A stretch of DNA of 64,000 nt from Flavobacterium seoulense (GCF_000695795.1 NZ_JNCA01000006.1:124001-188000), one strand, 5' to 3'; shown: positions 6,675 to 18,153, counted from the first letter of the stretch. Made by a program: numbers and translations. Notes: generated by a model not told the origin, from the letters alone.

Positions 6675-8480
6675 TTAAAAACAATACTTGTTTTCGGCAA
6701 TAATTTTAGCGCTAATAGTTCTTCTAATTTCAACGATGTTTGGCATATTCGTGTATTTGGTGTAACGTCTCAATCCCATTAACATCATGCGTTGTTCATC
6801 GCCTTCGGCAAAAGAAATAATGCTTTCTTTTCCTTTTTGGGTAACAATATCAACGGCTTTGTATAAGTATAATTTAGCCATAGCAATTTGTTCTTTTATA
6901 TTTGCTTCGCCTTCTTTTTTAGCTAATTTTTCGGTTCTTAAAATGGTAGATTCAGCCATATAGATTTCGATTAAAATATCTGCCGAAGCTATCAGTAATT
7001 GCTGTTCGTTATCTAGGTTTGGACCATATTTTTGAACAGCACCACCAGCAACCATTAAAAAAGCTTTTTTCAATTTGCTGATCATTTCTTTTTCTTCTGC
7101 AAATAATTCAGAATAATCAGGAGTTTCAAATGATGGAATTCCCATTAAATCTTCTTGCACTTTAGAAGCCGGACCTAATAAATCTACTTGTCCTTTCATC
7201 GCTTTTTTAATCAGCATTCCTACTGAAAGCATACGGTTGATTTCGTTAGTTCCTTCGTAAATGCGGGTAATTCGAGCATCACGCCAGGCACTTTCCATCG
7301 GAGTGTCTTCAGAGAATCCCATGCCTCCAAAGATTTGAATTCCTTCGTCAGAACAATTTTGAATATCTTCTGAAACCGCTACTTTTAAAATAGCACATTC
7401 GATAGCAAATTCTTCAACACCTTTTAATTCAGCTTCCTGATGCGAAGTGCCTTCGCTTTCGCGAATAGCAATGCGTTCTTCGATACTTTTGGCAGCTCGG
7501 TAAACAGCGCTTTCTCCAGCATAACAGCTAGTAGCCATTTCGGCCAGTTTGTATCGGATGGCTCCAAATTTAGAAATAGGAACATCAAATTGTATTCTTT
7601 CATTCGAATATTTAACTGATCCTGTTATGATTCTTCGTTGTGAATCTAAGCAGGCGGCAGCTAGTTTTATACGACCAACATTCAGAGCATTCATCGCAAT
7701 TTTAAAACCGTTTCCTCTTTCGGAAAGCATGTTTTCTAAAGGAACTTTGGTTTCGTTAAAGAAAACCTGACGTGTTGATGAAGCGCGAATTCCTAGTTTG
7801 TGTTCTTCTTCATTGGTCGAAATTCCGTTTTCAGGATCATTTTCGACAATAAAACCGGTAATGTTTTTGTCGTCTTCAATTCGGGCAAAAACTATGAAAA
7901 GCGAACAGAAACCAGCATTGGTAATCCACATTTTTTGACCTGTAATTTTATAATGTGTACCATCTTCAGATAAAACGGCTTTGGTTTTTCCTGAATTGGC
8001 ATCGCTTCCCGCTCCAGGCTCTGTTAAACAATATGCGCCAAACCATTCTCCTGAAGCTAATTTAGGAACGTATTTTTGTTTTTGTTCTTCAGTTCCATAT
8101 AAGGTGATTGGCAAGGTTCCAATTCCGGTATGGGCACCAAAAGCACTCGAAAATGATCCTGTTGCACCTGAAATGTAATCGCAAACTAAGACTGTATCAA
8201 CAAATCCCATTCCCATTCCGCCATAAGCTTCAGGGACAGAAATGCTCAAAAGTCCCAGTTCGGCAGCTTTTTGCATGCATTCAACAGTAAAAGAAAAGTC
8301 TCTTTTTTCAAAGCGATCTTTGTTAGGCCAAAGTTCTTTGTCAACAAATTCCTTGACCATATCACGCATCATTTTTTGTTCTTCAGAGAAATCTTCCGGA
8401 ATAAAAATGTCTTCGCATTTTGTTTCTTTAACTAAAAACTGACCACCACGAGTCACGTTTTTTTCGATTGTATCTGCCAT
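6675..8480 (-). CDS. fadE: Acyl-CoA dehydrogenase (VLCAD-like, FadE role)
   Basis: This is a 601-residue flavoenzyme that introduces the first double bond into fatty acyl-CoA. The N-terminal ACAD fold includes the substrate/FAD signature YCLTEPGAGSDANSG, the mid-domain ITGQKMWITNAGF, and the catalytic-base region RITRIYEGTNEINRM. About 170 residues follow the core, the extended C-terminal form seen in VLCAD/ACAD9-type enzymes. It is the last gene of a minus-strand run regulator - FadN-like - thiolase - IVP - dehydrogenase. This matches the fadN-fadA-fadE order known from Bacillus, with the IVP gene interposed. Its own start is the ATG at 8480. The symbol reflects role and context. Confidence 0.9.
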   Translation of the reverse strand: MADTIEKNVTRGGQFLVKETKCEDIFIPEDFSEEQKMMRDMVKEFVDKELWPNKDRFEKRDFSFTVECMQKAAELGLLSISVPEAYGGMGMGFVDTVLVCDYISGATGSFSSAFGAHTGIGTLPITLYGTEEQKQKYVPKLASGEWFGAYCLTEPGAGSDANSGKTKAVLSEDGTHYKITGQKMWITNAGFCSLFIVFARIEDDKNITGFIVENDPENGISTNEEEHKLGIRASSTRQVFFNETKVPLENMLSERGNGFKIAMNALNVGRIKLAAACLDSQRRIITGSVKYSNERIQFDVPISKFGAIRYKLAEMATSCYAGESAVYRAAKSIEERIAIRESEGTSHQEAELKGVEEFAIECAILKVAVSEDIQNCSDEGIQIFGGMGFSEDTPMESAWRDARITRIYEGTNEINRMLSVGMLIKKAMKGQVDLLGPASKVQEDLMGIPSFETPDYSELFAEEKEMISKLKKAFLMVAGGAVQKYGPNLDNEQQLLIASADILIEIYMAESTILRTEKLAKKEGEANIKEQIAMAKLYLYKAVDIVTQKGKESIISFAEGDEQRMMLMGLRRYTKYTNMPNIVEIRRTISAKIIAENKYCF

Positions 8481-8498
8481 GGGTTGTGTTTTTTTAGA

Positions 8499-8534
8499 TT
8501 AGAAAATAGAATAGAGAGAATAGAACATAGATTT
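8499..8534 (+). repeat. AGAATAGAG-family repeat, left of the IVP gene
   Basis: A 36-bp purine-rich word lies just downstream of the IVP gene, between it and the dehydrogenase start. Bases 8509-8525 are inverted at 8904-8920 with one mismatch out of 17. The whole 36-bp block also recurs on the opposite strand at 10211-10176 with three mismatches. It belongs to the family that also covers 8889-8930 and 10130-10213. Confidence 0.8.
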
Positions 8535-8888
8535 TTACTTAAGATTGTTTTGGAATGACATCGTCATTCTTTGAAATTCTTCTATTTTAGTTTCTAATAG
8601 GTTAAAAGTTGTTTCGTTAATATATTTTCTATGTTTTGAAATTAAAAGTTGTGTATTTAATTCGAATGAGGAGCCCAGAGTAATATCAATAAAATGACTG
8701 AATGATTTATCTGTTCTAGCTGATCCTTCTGCAATGTTGCTAGGTATTGAAATGGAGCATCTGCTAATCTGTGAACTTAAATCATATCTTTCATGTTTAG
8801 GGAATTCTAATAAAATATCAGAAATGTCGTTGGCAATTTCTATTCCTAGCTGCCAAATTTTCAAATTCTTATAATTATGTCTAGTCAT
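8535..8888 (-). CDS. Four-helix-bundle protein (23S rRNA intervening-sequence/IVP family)
   Basis: This 117-residue protein matches the S23/IVP four-helix-bundle family: MTRHNYKNLKIWQLGIEIAN opening, the conserved RYDLSSQISRCSISIPSNIAEG, and SFELNTQLLISKH. Relatives are found in 23S rRNA intervening sequences, as accessory proteins of diversity-generating retroelements, and as free genes scattered in Bacteroidota genomes. The molecular function is unknown; oligomeric nucleic-acid binding has been proposed for relatives. Here it sits between thiolase and acyl-CoA dehydrogenase genes in the same direction. Near-perfect 17-bp inverted repeats bracket it, which suggests it arrived as a unit rather than as part of beta-oxidation. 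Confidence 0.88.
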   Translation of the reverse strand: MTRHNYKNLKIWQLGIEIANDISDILLEFPKHERYDLSSQISRCSISIPSNIAEGSARTDKSFSHFIDITLGSSFELNTQLLISKHRKYINETTFNLLETKIEEFQRMTMSFQNNLK

Positions 8889-8930
8889 TTGATTTCGTCT
8901 ATTTTCTATTCTCTCTGTTCTAATTTCTTT
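8889..8930 (-). repeat. AGAATAGAG-family repeat, right of the IVP gene
   Basis: This block fills exactly the space between the thiolase stop (8931) and the IVP start (8888). On the minus strand it reads as a purine-rich word whose core (8904-8920) is the inverted copy of 8509-8525 with 16 of 17 bases paired. Together the two blocks define a unit of about 430 bp around the IVP gene. Confidence 0.8.
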
Positions 8931-10112
8931 CTACAATAACTCAAAAATCCCCGCTGCTCCTTGTCCTGTTCCTACACACATAGTAACCATACCATATTTA
9001 TTACCACGTCGTTTCATTTCGTCGAATAATTGTACTGATAGTTTGGCTCCTGTACAACCTAAAGGATGGCCTAAGGCAATAGCGCCTCCGTTTACATTCA
9101 CAATATCAGGATTGAGTTCAAGTTCTCTGATTACTGCTAAAGATTGTGATGCAAAAGCTTCGTTTAGTTCTATTAAGTCAATGTCTTTCAATTGTAATCC
9201 GGCTTGCTTTAAAGCTTTAGGGATGGCTTTTACAGGTCCAATTCCCATAATTCTTGGCTCAACACCTGCCGAAGCATAATTAACTAATCGTGCAATAGGT
9301 TGCAGGTTTAACTCTTTTACTAATTCTTCGCTCATGATTAAAACAAAGGCAGCGCCGTCACTCATTTGCGATGAGGTTCCGGCTGTCACACTTCCGTCAG
9401 CGGCGAAAACAGGTTTTAATTTAGATAAGGCTTCTAATGAAGTATCAGCTCTCGGACCTTCATCTTTATTGACAACATAGGATGTGGTTTCTTTTTTCCC
9501 TTTGGCATTAACAAAAGTTTGCTCGATGGTAATAGGGACGATTTGCTTGTCAAATTTCCCTTCAGCTTGTGCTTTTAATGCTTTTTGATGTGAATTATAT
9601 CCAAATAAATCCTGATCTTCTCTCGAAATTTTGAATTGTTTTGCCACAGCTTCGGCTGTTAATCCCATTCCCCAATAATAATCTTCATGCCCTGCTTTGG
9701 CAACGGCATAATCGGGAGTAGGGCGGTAGCCACCCATTGGAATAAAACTCATACTTTCGGCACCACCGGCTATAATACAATCCGCCATTCCCGATTGAAT
9801 ACGGGCAGTTGCCATTCCGATGGTTTCTATTCCTGAAGCACAATATCTGTTTACGGTTACACCCGGAACATCATTTATTTCTAATCCCATCAAGGAGATT
9901 AGTCGTCCAAAATTCAATCCTTGTTCGGCTTCCGGCATGGCATTTCCTACCATGACATCATCAATTCGTTTTTTGTCGAAATCAGGCAATTCATTCATCA
10001 TATGCTGAATGGTTTCTGCGGCCAGTTCATCAGGGCGTTTGAAACGGAATACACCTTTTGGCGCTTTTCCAACCGCTGTTCTATATGCTTTTACTATGTA
10101 GGCTGTTTTCAT
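8931..10112 (-). CDS. fadA: Acetyl-CoA C-acyltransferase (3-ketoacyl-CoA thiolase)
   Basis: This 393-residue thiolase cleaves 3-ketoacyl-CoA with CoA to release acetyl-CoA. The active-site nucleophile is C91 in [13 protein letters not shown]. The second cysteine is in [11 protein letters not shown] near the C-terminus, and the histidine is in [17 protein letters not shown] chose the ATG at 10112 ([20 protein letters not shown]). The frame extends upstream to 10277, but that part crosses the intergenic repeat and overlaps the preceding gene, so it is not family-like. It follows the FadN-like gene with 95 bp between, mostly filled by a palindromic repeat. Confidence 0.95.
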   Translation of the reverse strand: MKTAYIVKAYRTAVGKAPKGVFRFKRPDELAAETIQHMMNELPDFDKKRIDDVMVGNAMPEAEQGLNFGRLISLMGLEINDVPGVTVNRYCASGIETIGMATARIQSGMADCIIAGGAESMSFIPMGGYRPTPDYAVAKAGHEDYYWGMGLTAEAVAKQFKISREDQDLFGYNSHQKALKAQAEGKFDKQIVPITIEQTFVNAKGKKETTSYVVNKDEGPRADTSLEALSKLKPVFAADGSVTAGTSSQMSDGAAFVLIMSEELVKELNLQPIARLVNYASAGVEPRIMGIGPVKAIPKALKQAGLQLKDIDLIELNEAFASQSLAVIRELELNPDIVNVNGGAIALGHPLGCTGAKLSVQLFDEMKRRGNKYGMVTMCVGTGQGAAGIFELL

Positions 10113-10129
10113 ATTTTTTTTATTTTTAA

Positions 10130-10213
10130 GAGTAGAGAATATAGAGTATAGAAAATAGACTTTAAACGTTTTCTGAAATCTATGTTCTATTCTCTTTGCT
10201 CTATTTTCTAATT
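10130..10213. repeat. AGAATAGAG-family inverted repeat between the FadN-like and fadA genes
   Basis: Two purine/pyrimidine-rich arms (about 10130-10165 and 10172-10213) are imperfectly complementary and could form a long hairpin. The second arm, read on the minus strand, matches 8499-8534 at 33 of 36 bases. It runs into the stop codon of the FadN-like gene: the TAG at 10210-10208 is part of the repeat word TTAGAAAATAGA. Confidence 0.75.
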
Positions 10214-12598
10214 GCGAAGTGGTTTTCCTGATTTCAACATATATTGAATACGTTCCAATGTTTTTCTTTCGGTACAAAGCGATAAGAAAGCTTCTCTTTC
10301 CAGATCCAATAAATATTGTTCGGAAACTAATGTTGGTTCGGATAAATCACCACCAGCCATGACGTAGGCTAGTTTGTTGGCTATTTTTTTATCGTGTTCA
10401 GATATATAGTTTCCTGCCAGCATTTGGTCAGTTCCTACTAAAAACATTCCTAATGCTTGTTTTCCTAAAACTTTAATATCGTTTCTTCTGATAGGTTGGG
10501 TGTAGCCTGCTTCAGCCATTAAAAGAGCATGTTTTTTAGCTTCTGCAATTTGGCGGTCTTTATTTACTACAATGATATCCTTGCCGTGTTGTAATAAACC
10601 GGTATCAAAAGCTTCATATCCAGAAGTCGAAACTTTAGCCATGGCAATAGTCAGGAAATATTCCTGTAAAGTATTTAATTCGACATCGTTTTTTCGAAAC
10701 AAATCAGAGGCACGTAATGTTAATTCTTTCGAACCACCACCTCCTGGAATTACGCCTACGCCAAATTCCACTAATCCCATATAAGTTTCTGCGGCAGCTA
10801 CCACTTTATCAGCATGTAAACTCATTTCGCATCCGCCACCAAAAGTCATTCCATGTGGTGCAACAATTACTGGAATTGAAGAATAACGTACACGCATCAT
10901 CGTGTCCTGAAATAGCTTGATAGCCATATTTAATTCGTCGTACTCTTGTTCAACCGCCATCATGAATATCATTCCGATATTGGCTCCAACCGAAAAATTA
11001 GCGGCTTGATTTCCAATAACCAATCCGGAATATTCTTTTTCAGCTAAATCAATTCCTTTGTTGATGGCTTGTAATACATCGCCACCAATGGTATTCATCT
11101 TCGATTTGAATTCGATATTTAAAATTCCATCACCTAAATCTTCGATGATCGCTCCGCTGTTACTCCATACTTTTTTACTTTCTCGAATGTTGTTCAGAAT
11201 AATAAAAGCATCTTGTCCGGGAACTTTTTCCTGAGATTTTTTCGAAATATCATAAAAATAAGTTGCTCCTTCTTTTATGGTATAAAAACTCTTATTTTCT
11301 GAAGCTATCATTTCATCAACCCATGGAGCAGGAGTATGACCTTCGGCTTTTATTATTTCAATCCCTTTCTCAACTCCGATGGCATCCCAAATTTCGAATG
11401 GTCCATTTTCCCAGCCAAAACCGGCTTTCATAGCATCGTCAATCTTGTATAAATCATCAGATATTTCAGGGATTCTATTAGAAACATAAGCAAAAAGAGC
11501 CGCAAAGCTTTTTCTGTAAAATTCACCCGCTTTATCAGTTCCTTTTAGTAAAACTTTAAAACGATCGATAGGTTTTTCAATGGTTTTTGTGAGTTCTAAA
11601 GTTGCAAATGAAGCTTTTTTGGCTGTACGATATTCTAAAGTATTTAAATCCAAAGAAAGAATATCTTTGTCTACTTTTTTATAAAATCCTTGTCCTGTTT
11701 TACTTCCAAACCATTTATTTTCGACCATTTTACTGATGAATTCAGGAAGTTTGAATAATTCGTGAGCTTCATCCTCAGGACAGTTTTCATAAATTCCATT
11801 GGCAACATGCACCAAAGTATCTAAACCTACCACATCAACGGTTCTAAAAGTAGCCGATTTAGGTCGGCCAATTACAGGACCGGTTAGTTTATCGACTTCT
11901 TCAATAGTTAAATTCATTTCTTTAACCAAATGAAACAAACTTTGGATTCCGAAAACGCCAATTCGGTTTCCAATAAAAGCCGGAGTATCTTTAGCAACTA
12001 CCGAAGTCTTGCCTAAAAACTGTTCTCCATAATTATTAAGGAAAGCCAATACTTCGCCAGAAGTTTTTGGTCCCGGAATGATTTCGAATAATTTTAAGTA
12101 ACGCGCCGGATTAAAAAAGTGTGTTCCGCAGAAGTGTTTCTGGAAATCATCTGAACGTCCTTCGCTCATAAAATGAATTGGAATTCCGGAAGTATTTGAT
12201 GTAACTAATGTTCCCGGAGTTCGGTATTGATCAATTTGCTCAAAAACTATTTTTTTAACATCTAATCGCTCCACCACAACTTCAATAATCCAGTCTACAT
12301 TGGCAATTTTTGCCATATCATCTGTTGTATTTCCTGTGGTGATTCTGCTGGCGAATTTTTGATGATAGATAGGCGAAGGTTTCGATTTTAAGGAATTAGC
12401 TAAGTGTTCATTAACAATTCGGTTTCTAACTGCCTTACTTTCCAGTGTGAGTCCTTTTTTACTTTCAATTTCAGTAAGCTCTTTTGGGATAATATCCAAA
12501 AGCAATACTTCGACACCAATGTTGGCAAAATGACAAGCAATCCCTGAACCCATGATTCCTGAACCAATTACGGCAACTTTTTTAATTGTGCGTTTCAT
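10208..12598 (-). CDS. fadN: 3-hydroxyacyl-CoA dehydrogenase / enoyl-CoA hydratase (FadN-like)
   Basis: This 796-residue fusion carries out the hydration and NAD-linked oxidation steps of beta-oxidation. The dehydrogenase part comes first, with Rossmann motif G12-S-G14-I-M-G17, then HFFNPARYLKLFEIIPG and the C-terminal dehydrogenase domains. The enoyl-CoA hydratase/crotonase part is at the C-terminus (about 480-770), with HGMTFGGGCEMSLHAD and VEFGVGVIPGGGGSKE. This order is the reverse of enterobacterial FadB and equals Bacillus FadN, as does the gene order with the thiolase and dehydrogenase. It is preceded by the MarR gene with 38 bp between. The final residues are set by a stop lying inside an intergenic repeat. 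Confidence 0.93.
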   Translation of the reverse strand: MKRTIKKVAVIGSGIMGSGIACHFANIGVEVLLLDIIPKELTEIESKKGLTLESKAVRNRIVNEHLANSLKSKPSPIYHQKFASRITTGNTTDDMAKIANVDWIIEVVVERLDVKKIVFEQIDQYRTPGTLVTSNTSGIPIHFMSEGRSDDFQKHFCGTHFFNPARYLKLFEIIPGPKTSGEVLAFLNNYGEQFLGKTSVVAKDTPAFIGNRIGVFGIQSLFHLVKEMNLTIEEVDKLTGPVIGRPKSATFRTVDVVGLDTLVHVANGIYENCPEDEAHELFKLPEFISKMVENKWFGSKTGQGFYKKVDKDILSLDLNTLEYRTAKKASFATLELTKTIEKPIDRFKVLLKGTDKAGEFYRKSFAALFAYVSNRIPEISDDLYKIDDAMKAGFGWENGPFEIWDAIGVEKGIEIIKAEGHTPAPWVDEMIASENKSFYTIKEGATYFYDISKKSQEKVPGQDAFIILNNIRESKKVWSNSGAIIEDLGDGILNIEFKSKMNTIGGDVLQAINKGIDLAEKEYSGLVIGNQAANFSVGANIGMIFMMAVEQEYDELNMAIKLFQDTMMRVRYSSIPVIVAPHGMTFGGGCEMSLHADKVVAAAETYMGLVEFGVGVIPGGGGSKELTLRASDLFRKNDVELNTLQEYFLTIAMAKVSTSGYEAFDTGLLQHGKDIIVVNKDRQIAEAKKHALLMAEAGYTQPIRRNDIKVLGKQALGMFLVGTDQMLAGNYISEHDKKIANKLAYVMAGGDLSEPTLVSEQYLLDLEREAFLSLCTERKTLERIQYMLKSGKPLRN

Positions 12599-12636
12599 AC
12601 TTTGTTATTATTTATTTTTATCTGAAGCTAATGATG

Positions 12637-13107
12637 TTAATCTTTTTTCGATTTAGCGATTTCATTTTCAGATTGGTTAAATATTTCTTTCTCTTGTATT
12701 AATCTGTTGATGGTTTCGGCAACTTCAATAAAATTTTGCCATTTTTCATCAGAGATATGTTTTTTTATACTTTCGTTAAATTGAATCACGGTACTTTTGG
12801 ATAGTGCTCTTTTTTCTTTACCGTAATCAGTAAGGTAAATTAAAACTCCACGTCCATCATCTGGATTTTTCTTTTTAATGATTAATCCCTTTTCTTCCAT
12901 TGATTTTAATGTACGAGTCAGACTGGTGGCTTCTATTCCCATTTTTGGACCTAAGGCTGTCGATGGCGTTCCGTTTTCTTTGTCAATATTGAGCAACGTA
13001 AATCCTGTTGCCATGGTCGCGCCATATTTGGTCGCTTCTTCATTGTACATTCTGGAAATAGCCTGCCAGGTTCCTCTTAAAATATAGTCTATGGATTTAT
13101 TTTTCAT
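12637..13107 (-). CDS. MarR-family transcriptional regulator
   Basis: This 156-residue winged-helix regulator has a central recognition region LGPKMGIEATSLTRTLKSME and wing EKGLIIKKKNPDDGRGVLIYLTDYGKE, both typical of MarR. A lysine-rich tail ends the protein. It is the first gene of the beta-oxidation run, 38 bp before the FadN-like gene, so it most likely senses a fatty acid or acyl-CoA and controls this operon. That role is inferred from position only. Its upstream region holds a -7 box, a 12-bp palindrome and a hairpin-forming inverted repeat that are natural operator candidates. Confidence 0.9.
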   Translation of the reverse strand: MKNKSIDYILRGTWQAISRMYNEEATKYGATMATGFTLLNIDKENGTPSTALGPKMGIEATSLTRTLKSMEEKGLIIKKKNPDDGRGVLIYLTDYGKEKRALSKSTVIQFNESIKKHISDEKWQNFIEVAETINRLIQEKEIFNQSENEIAKSKKD

Positions 13108-13151
13108 GTGGCATGCTATTTAAATTAATCTCAATCTGAAAAGCATTTAAT

Positions 13152-13238
13152 TATCATAATCATTTAATTTTTGATTAAAAATTATGATATTAGTGTATCT
13201 GTTGTTTCAAATATAATAAAAAATAGTATGCATGCATA
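13152..13238 (-). promoter_or_regulatory. marR-fad operon promoter with palindromes
   Basis: On the minus strand TATATTTG (13215-13208) is a -7 box about 100 bp before the MarR ATG. Upstream lies the perfect palindrome TATGCATGCATA (13227-13238), in the area a -33 box would occupy. Downstream, in the leader, TATCATAAT (13152-13160) and ATTATGATA (13181-13189) form an inverted repeat with an inner TTTAAT / ATTAAA stem. Either could be the autoregulatory operator. Confidence 0.5.
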
Positions 13239-13285
13239 GTAAAAAACAGCTATTTTTTTGTTAAAAAAACAGTTTTTTATAATAA

Positions 13286-13324
13286 AAAAGAGATTGTTTC
13301 ACTACACATGAAACAATCTCTTTT
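13286..13324 (-). terminator. Terminator after the acyl-CoA ligase gene
   Basis: A perfect 16-bp stem AAAAGAGATTGTTTCA / TGAAACAATCTCTTTT with a 7-base loop lies 22 bp past the stop of the ligase gene. It separates the ligase from the MarR-led operon. Confidence 0.88.
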
Positions 13325-13346
13325 GTGTTTAAGAAATTAGCTTTGT

Positions 13347-15125
13347 TTAAGTGCTGTATATTTTATTATACAAATCCTGATATTTCTCTAATACGTTTTT
13401 ACGTTTTAATTTGAGTGTAGGAGTGAGTTCTCCTCCGTCAATTGACCAAACGTTTGGGGTGAGTTCAAATTTTTTAATTTGTTCCCAATGTCCAAATTTG
13501 CTATTAATACTCTCAATTTCCTGTTGGATTCGGGCAATTACTTTTTCGTTTGTTACGATAGTTTCATTTGTTTTTCCAATATCCACTTTATTTTTTCTAG
13601 CCCATTCTTTGACAAATTCAAAATTAGGCTGGATAAATGCACCCGGCATTTTTTGTCCTTCACCTATAACCATAATTTGTTCAATAAAACGCGACTGCTT
13701 CATGGTATTTTCTATCAACTGCGGAGCAATGTATTTTCCTCCTGAAGTTTTGAACATTTCTTTTTTACGATCAGTAATTTTCAAGAAACCGTCTTGATCG
13801 ATATTACCAATATCGCCAGTGTGAAAATATCCATCAGTGATGACTTCATTTGTTAGTTTTTCGTTTTTATAATAGCCTATCATTACATTAGGACCTTTAC
13901 AAAGAATTTCTCCATCTTCGGCAATTTTTACTTCAACATTATCAATCACTTTTCCGACAGTTCCAATTCGAAATCCATAATTTCTCATATCATTTACGGC
14001 AATTACCGGAGAAGTTTCGGTTAAGCCGTAACCTTCCATAACTGGTATTTCGGCAGCAGCAAAAATTCGGGATAGGCGGGTTTGTAAAGCTGCACTTCCG
14101 GAAACCATAACTTCCAGTTTGCCTCCAAGTCCTTCTTTCCATTTGCTAAAAATGAGTTTTCGGGCAATTTTAAGTTGAAATTCATACCAGAATCCATTCG
14201 CTCCATAAGGTTCGTATCGTAATCCTAAATTAATCGCCCAAAAGAATAATTTCTTTTTTATGCCAGTTAGTTCAGCACCTTTGGCATAAATTTTATCGTA
14301 TACTTTTTCGATTAATCGGGGAACAGCTGTAATTACATTTGGTTGGACTTCTTTAATGTTGTCGCCTATTTTTTCAATAGATTCGCCAAAATAAATTGAA
14401 ACACCATAATATTGGTACAAATACAAAACCATTCTTTCAAAAATATGGCAAATAGGTAAAAAACTTAAAGCCCTGCTTTTTCCTTCTCCAAAAGGAATTC
14501 TTGGTGCGCTTCCCAAAACATTAGAAACAATATTTTGATGCGAAAGCATAACACCTTTAGGATTTCCGGTTGTTCCCGAAGTATAGATAATAGTAGCTAA
14601 ATCTTCGGTTTTAATACTGTTTTTTCGCGCTTCGACTTCTTCCTGATTACTGGTGTCTTTACCTAAATCTAGTAATTCATTCCAGTTTTTACAATTTGGA
14701 ATAGTATTAAAACTGTAAATTTCTTTAAGATGAGGTAAATTATGTTTAACTAAATTTATTTTTCTAAGAATTTCTTCGTCAGAAACAAAACAATAACTGG
14801 CTTCACTATGATTTAGGATATATTCATAATCGTGCTCAGAGATAGTAGGGTAGATAGGAACGGTTTGCGCTCCGGTTTGCAAAACACCTATGTCTACAAT
14901 ATGCCATTCGGTTCTATTGTTAGAAGAAATAATAGCAATTTTGTCATCTTTTTGTATTCCCATTCGCAATAATGCTCTGGAGATACTATTGGCTTTCGCA
15001 ATGTATTCTTCTGTTGAAACTTTTACCCAAGCACCATTTTGCTTTGAAGCCAAAGCATCTGGAATTGATGTAAACTTATCCTGTTGATGGTATGGGAAAT
15101 CAAAAATTCGGGTGATTGAAGTCAT
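13347..15125 (-). CDS. Long-chain fatty acid-CoA ligase (AMP-forming)
   Basis: This 592-residue adenylate-forming enzyme activates fatty acids to acyl-CoA, feeding the adjacent beta-oxidation genes. The P-loop signature TIIYTSGTTGNPKGVMLSH is intact, followed by MEGYGLTETSP, DGYFHTGDIG and the ITDRKKEMFKTSGGKYIAP hinge. I chose the ATG at 15125 (MTSITRIFDFPYHQQ). An in-frame ATG at 15152 would add nine unlikely residues. It is a separate transcription unit from the MarR-fad operon because a strong terminator lies between them. FadD in role; substrate chain length is not evident. Confidence 0.93.
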   Translation of the reverse strand: MTSITRIFDFPYHQQDKFTSIPDALASKQNGAWVKVSTEEYIAKANSISRALLRMGIQKDDKIAIISSNNRTEWHIVDIGVLQTGAQTVPIYPTISEHDYEYILNHSEASYCFVSDEEILRKINLVKHNLPHLKEIYSFNTIPNCKNWNELLDLGKDTSNQEEVEARKNSIKTEDLATIIYTSGTTGNPKGVMLSHQNIVSNVLGSAPRIPFGEGKSRALSFLPICHIFERMVLYLYQYYGVSIYFGESIEKIGDNIKEVQPNVITAVPRLIEKVYDKIYAKGAELTGIKKKLFFWAINLGLRYEPYGANGFWYEFQLKIARKLIFSKWKEGLGGKLEVMVSGSAALQTRLSRIFAAAEIPVMEGYGLTETSPVIAVNDMRNYGFRIGTVGKVIDNVEVKIAEDGEILCKGPNVMIGYYKNEKLTNEVITDGYFHTGDIGNIDQDGFLKITDRKKEMFKTSGGKYIAPQLIENTMKQSRFIEQIMVIGEGQKMPGAFIQPNFEFVKEWARKNKVDIGKTNETIVTNEKVIARIQQEIESINSKFGHWEQIKKFELTPNVWSIDGGELTPTLKLKRKNVLEKYQDLYNKIYST

Positions 15126-15433
15126 GGTTATAGTTTTGTGATTGCTATGCAAAATAGGAAAAAAATGTTGATTTTTCGTTTTTTAAGCATAAAAAAGTAA
15201 GTTGTATCGCAATTTTAGAGTTTTTATTTCTTGTAAGAATTAGAAGTTTATTTTTTGTGAATATTTTGTTATTCTTAACTATTTGGTATTGAGTTCTTCA
15301 ATTTTTTTAGTAATTTAAACATTTAGTTGTAATAAAGCATTTGTTACATTTTGATATAGTTTTTATCTATTGAAATAAATAATTAGATAAGTTTTATATT
15401 GATAATTTAGCAATTCAACATTCAAAAAAATAA

Positions 15434-17713
<2,280 letters not shown>

Positions 17714-17735
17714 ACTTTTTCGAAAAAAAGAATAA

Positions 17736-17780
17736 TAAAAGCTCTCAGAAAGTTTAAAAACTTTTTTGGGAGCTTTTTTT
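17736..17780 (+). terminator. katG terminator
   Basis: AAAAGCTCTC pairs imperfectly with GGGAGCTTTT around an inner AAGT / ACTT stem, followed by a run of T. It starts about 23 bp after the katG stop. Confidence 0.7.
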
Positions 17781-17892
17781 TGAGATAATCTTTAATTTTT
17801 TGCAGTTAAAGTAATATCTGAAATCAAGCTAGATTTGAGTTGGTAAGTATAGAATATTTCAAAAATGATTTATAAATACACAAAGAAAAGCT

Positions 17893-18153
17893 ATGGAATT
17901 TATAGATGTTTTGGGATTTTTTGCCGGAATATGTGTTACTATTTCGGTTATACCACAAATTTGGAAGGTTTGGAAAACAAAGAAAGTTAAGGATATTTCG
18001 CTGTTAACTTTTAGTATTTTGACTTTTGGAGTTGCATTGTGGGTGGTTTACGGTGTTTTAAAGAATGATTTACCAATAATTGTTACCAATAGTATTTCAT
18101 TAACATTGAATTTATTAATGGTTTACTTCATAGTTTATTATGAAAAAGAGTAG
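17893..18153 (+). CDS. SemiSWEET sugar transporter
   Basis: This 86-residue inner-membrane protein has three predicted transmembrane helices (about 5-24, 37-56 and 63-83). P21-Q22 in the first helix (SVIPQIWKVWKTKK) is the PQ motif that acts as a hinge. Bacterial SemiSWEETs dimerise to form a passive sugar uniporter. The length is exactly typical. It stands between katG and a small acidic ORF with no clear sugar genes nearby, so its substrate is unknown. Confidence 0.9.
   Translation: MEFIDVLGFFAGICVTISVIPQIWKVWKTKKVKDISLLTFSILTFGVALWVVYGVLKNDLPIIVTNSISLTLNLLMVYFIVYYEKE

Noticed and set aside
10113-10277. N-terminal extension of fadA
   Set aside because: It crosses the palindromic repeat and overlaps the FadN-like gene; thiolases begin at [12 protein letters not shown].
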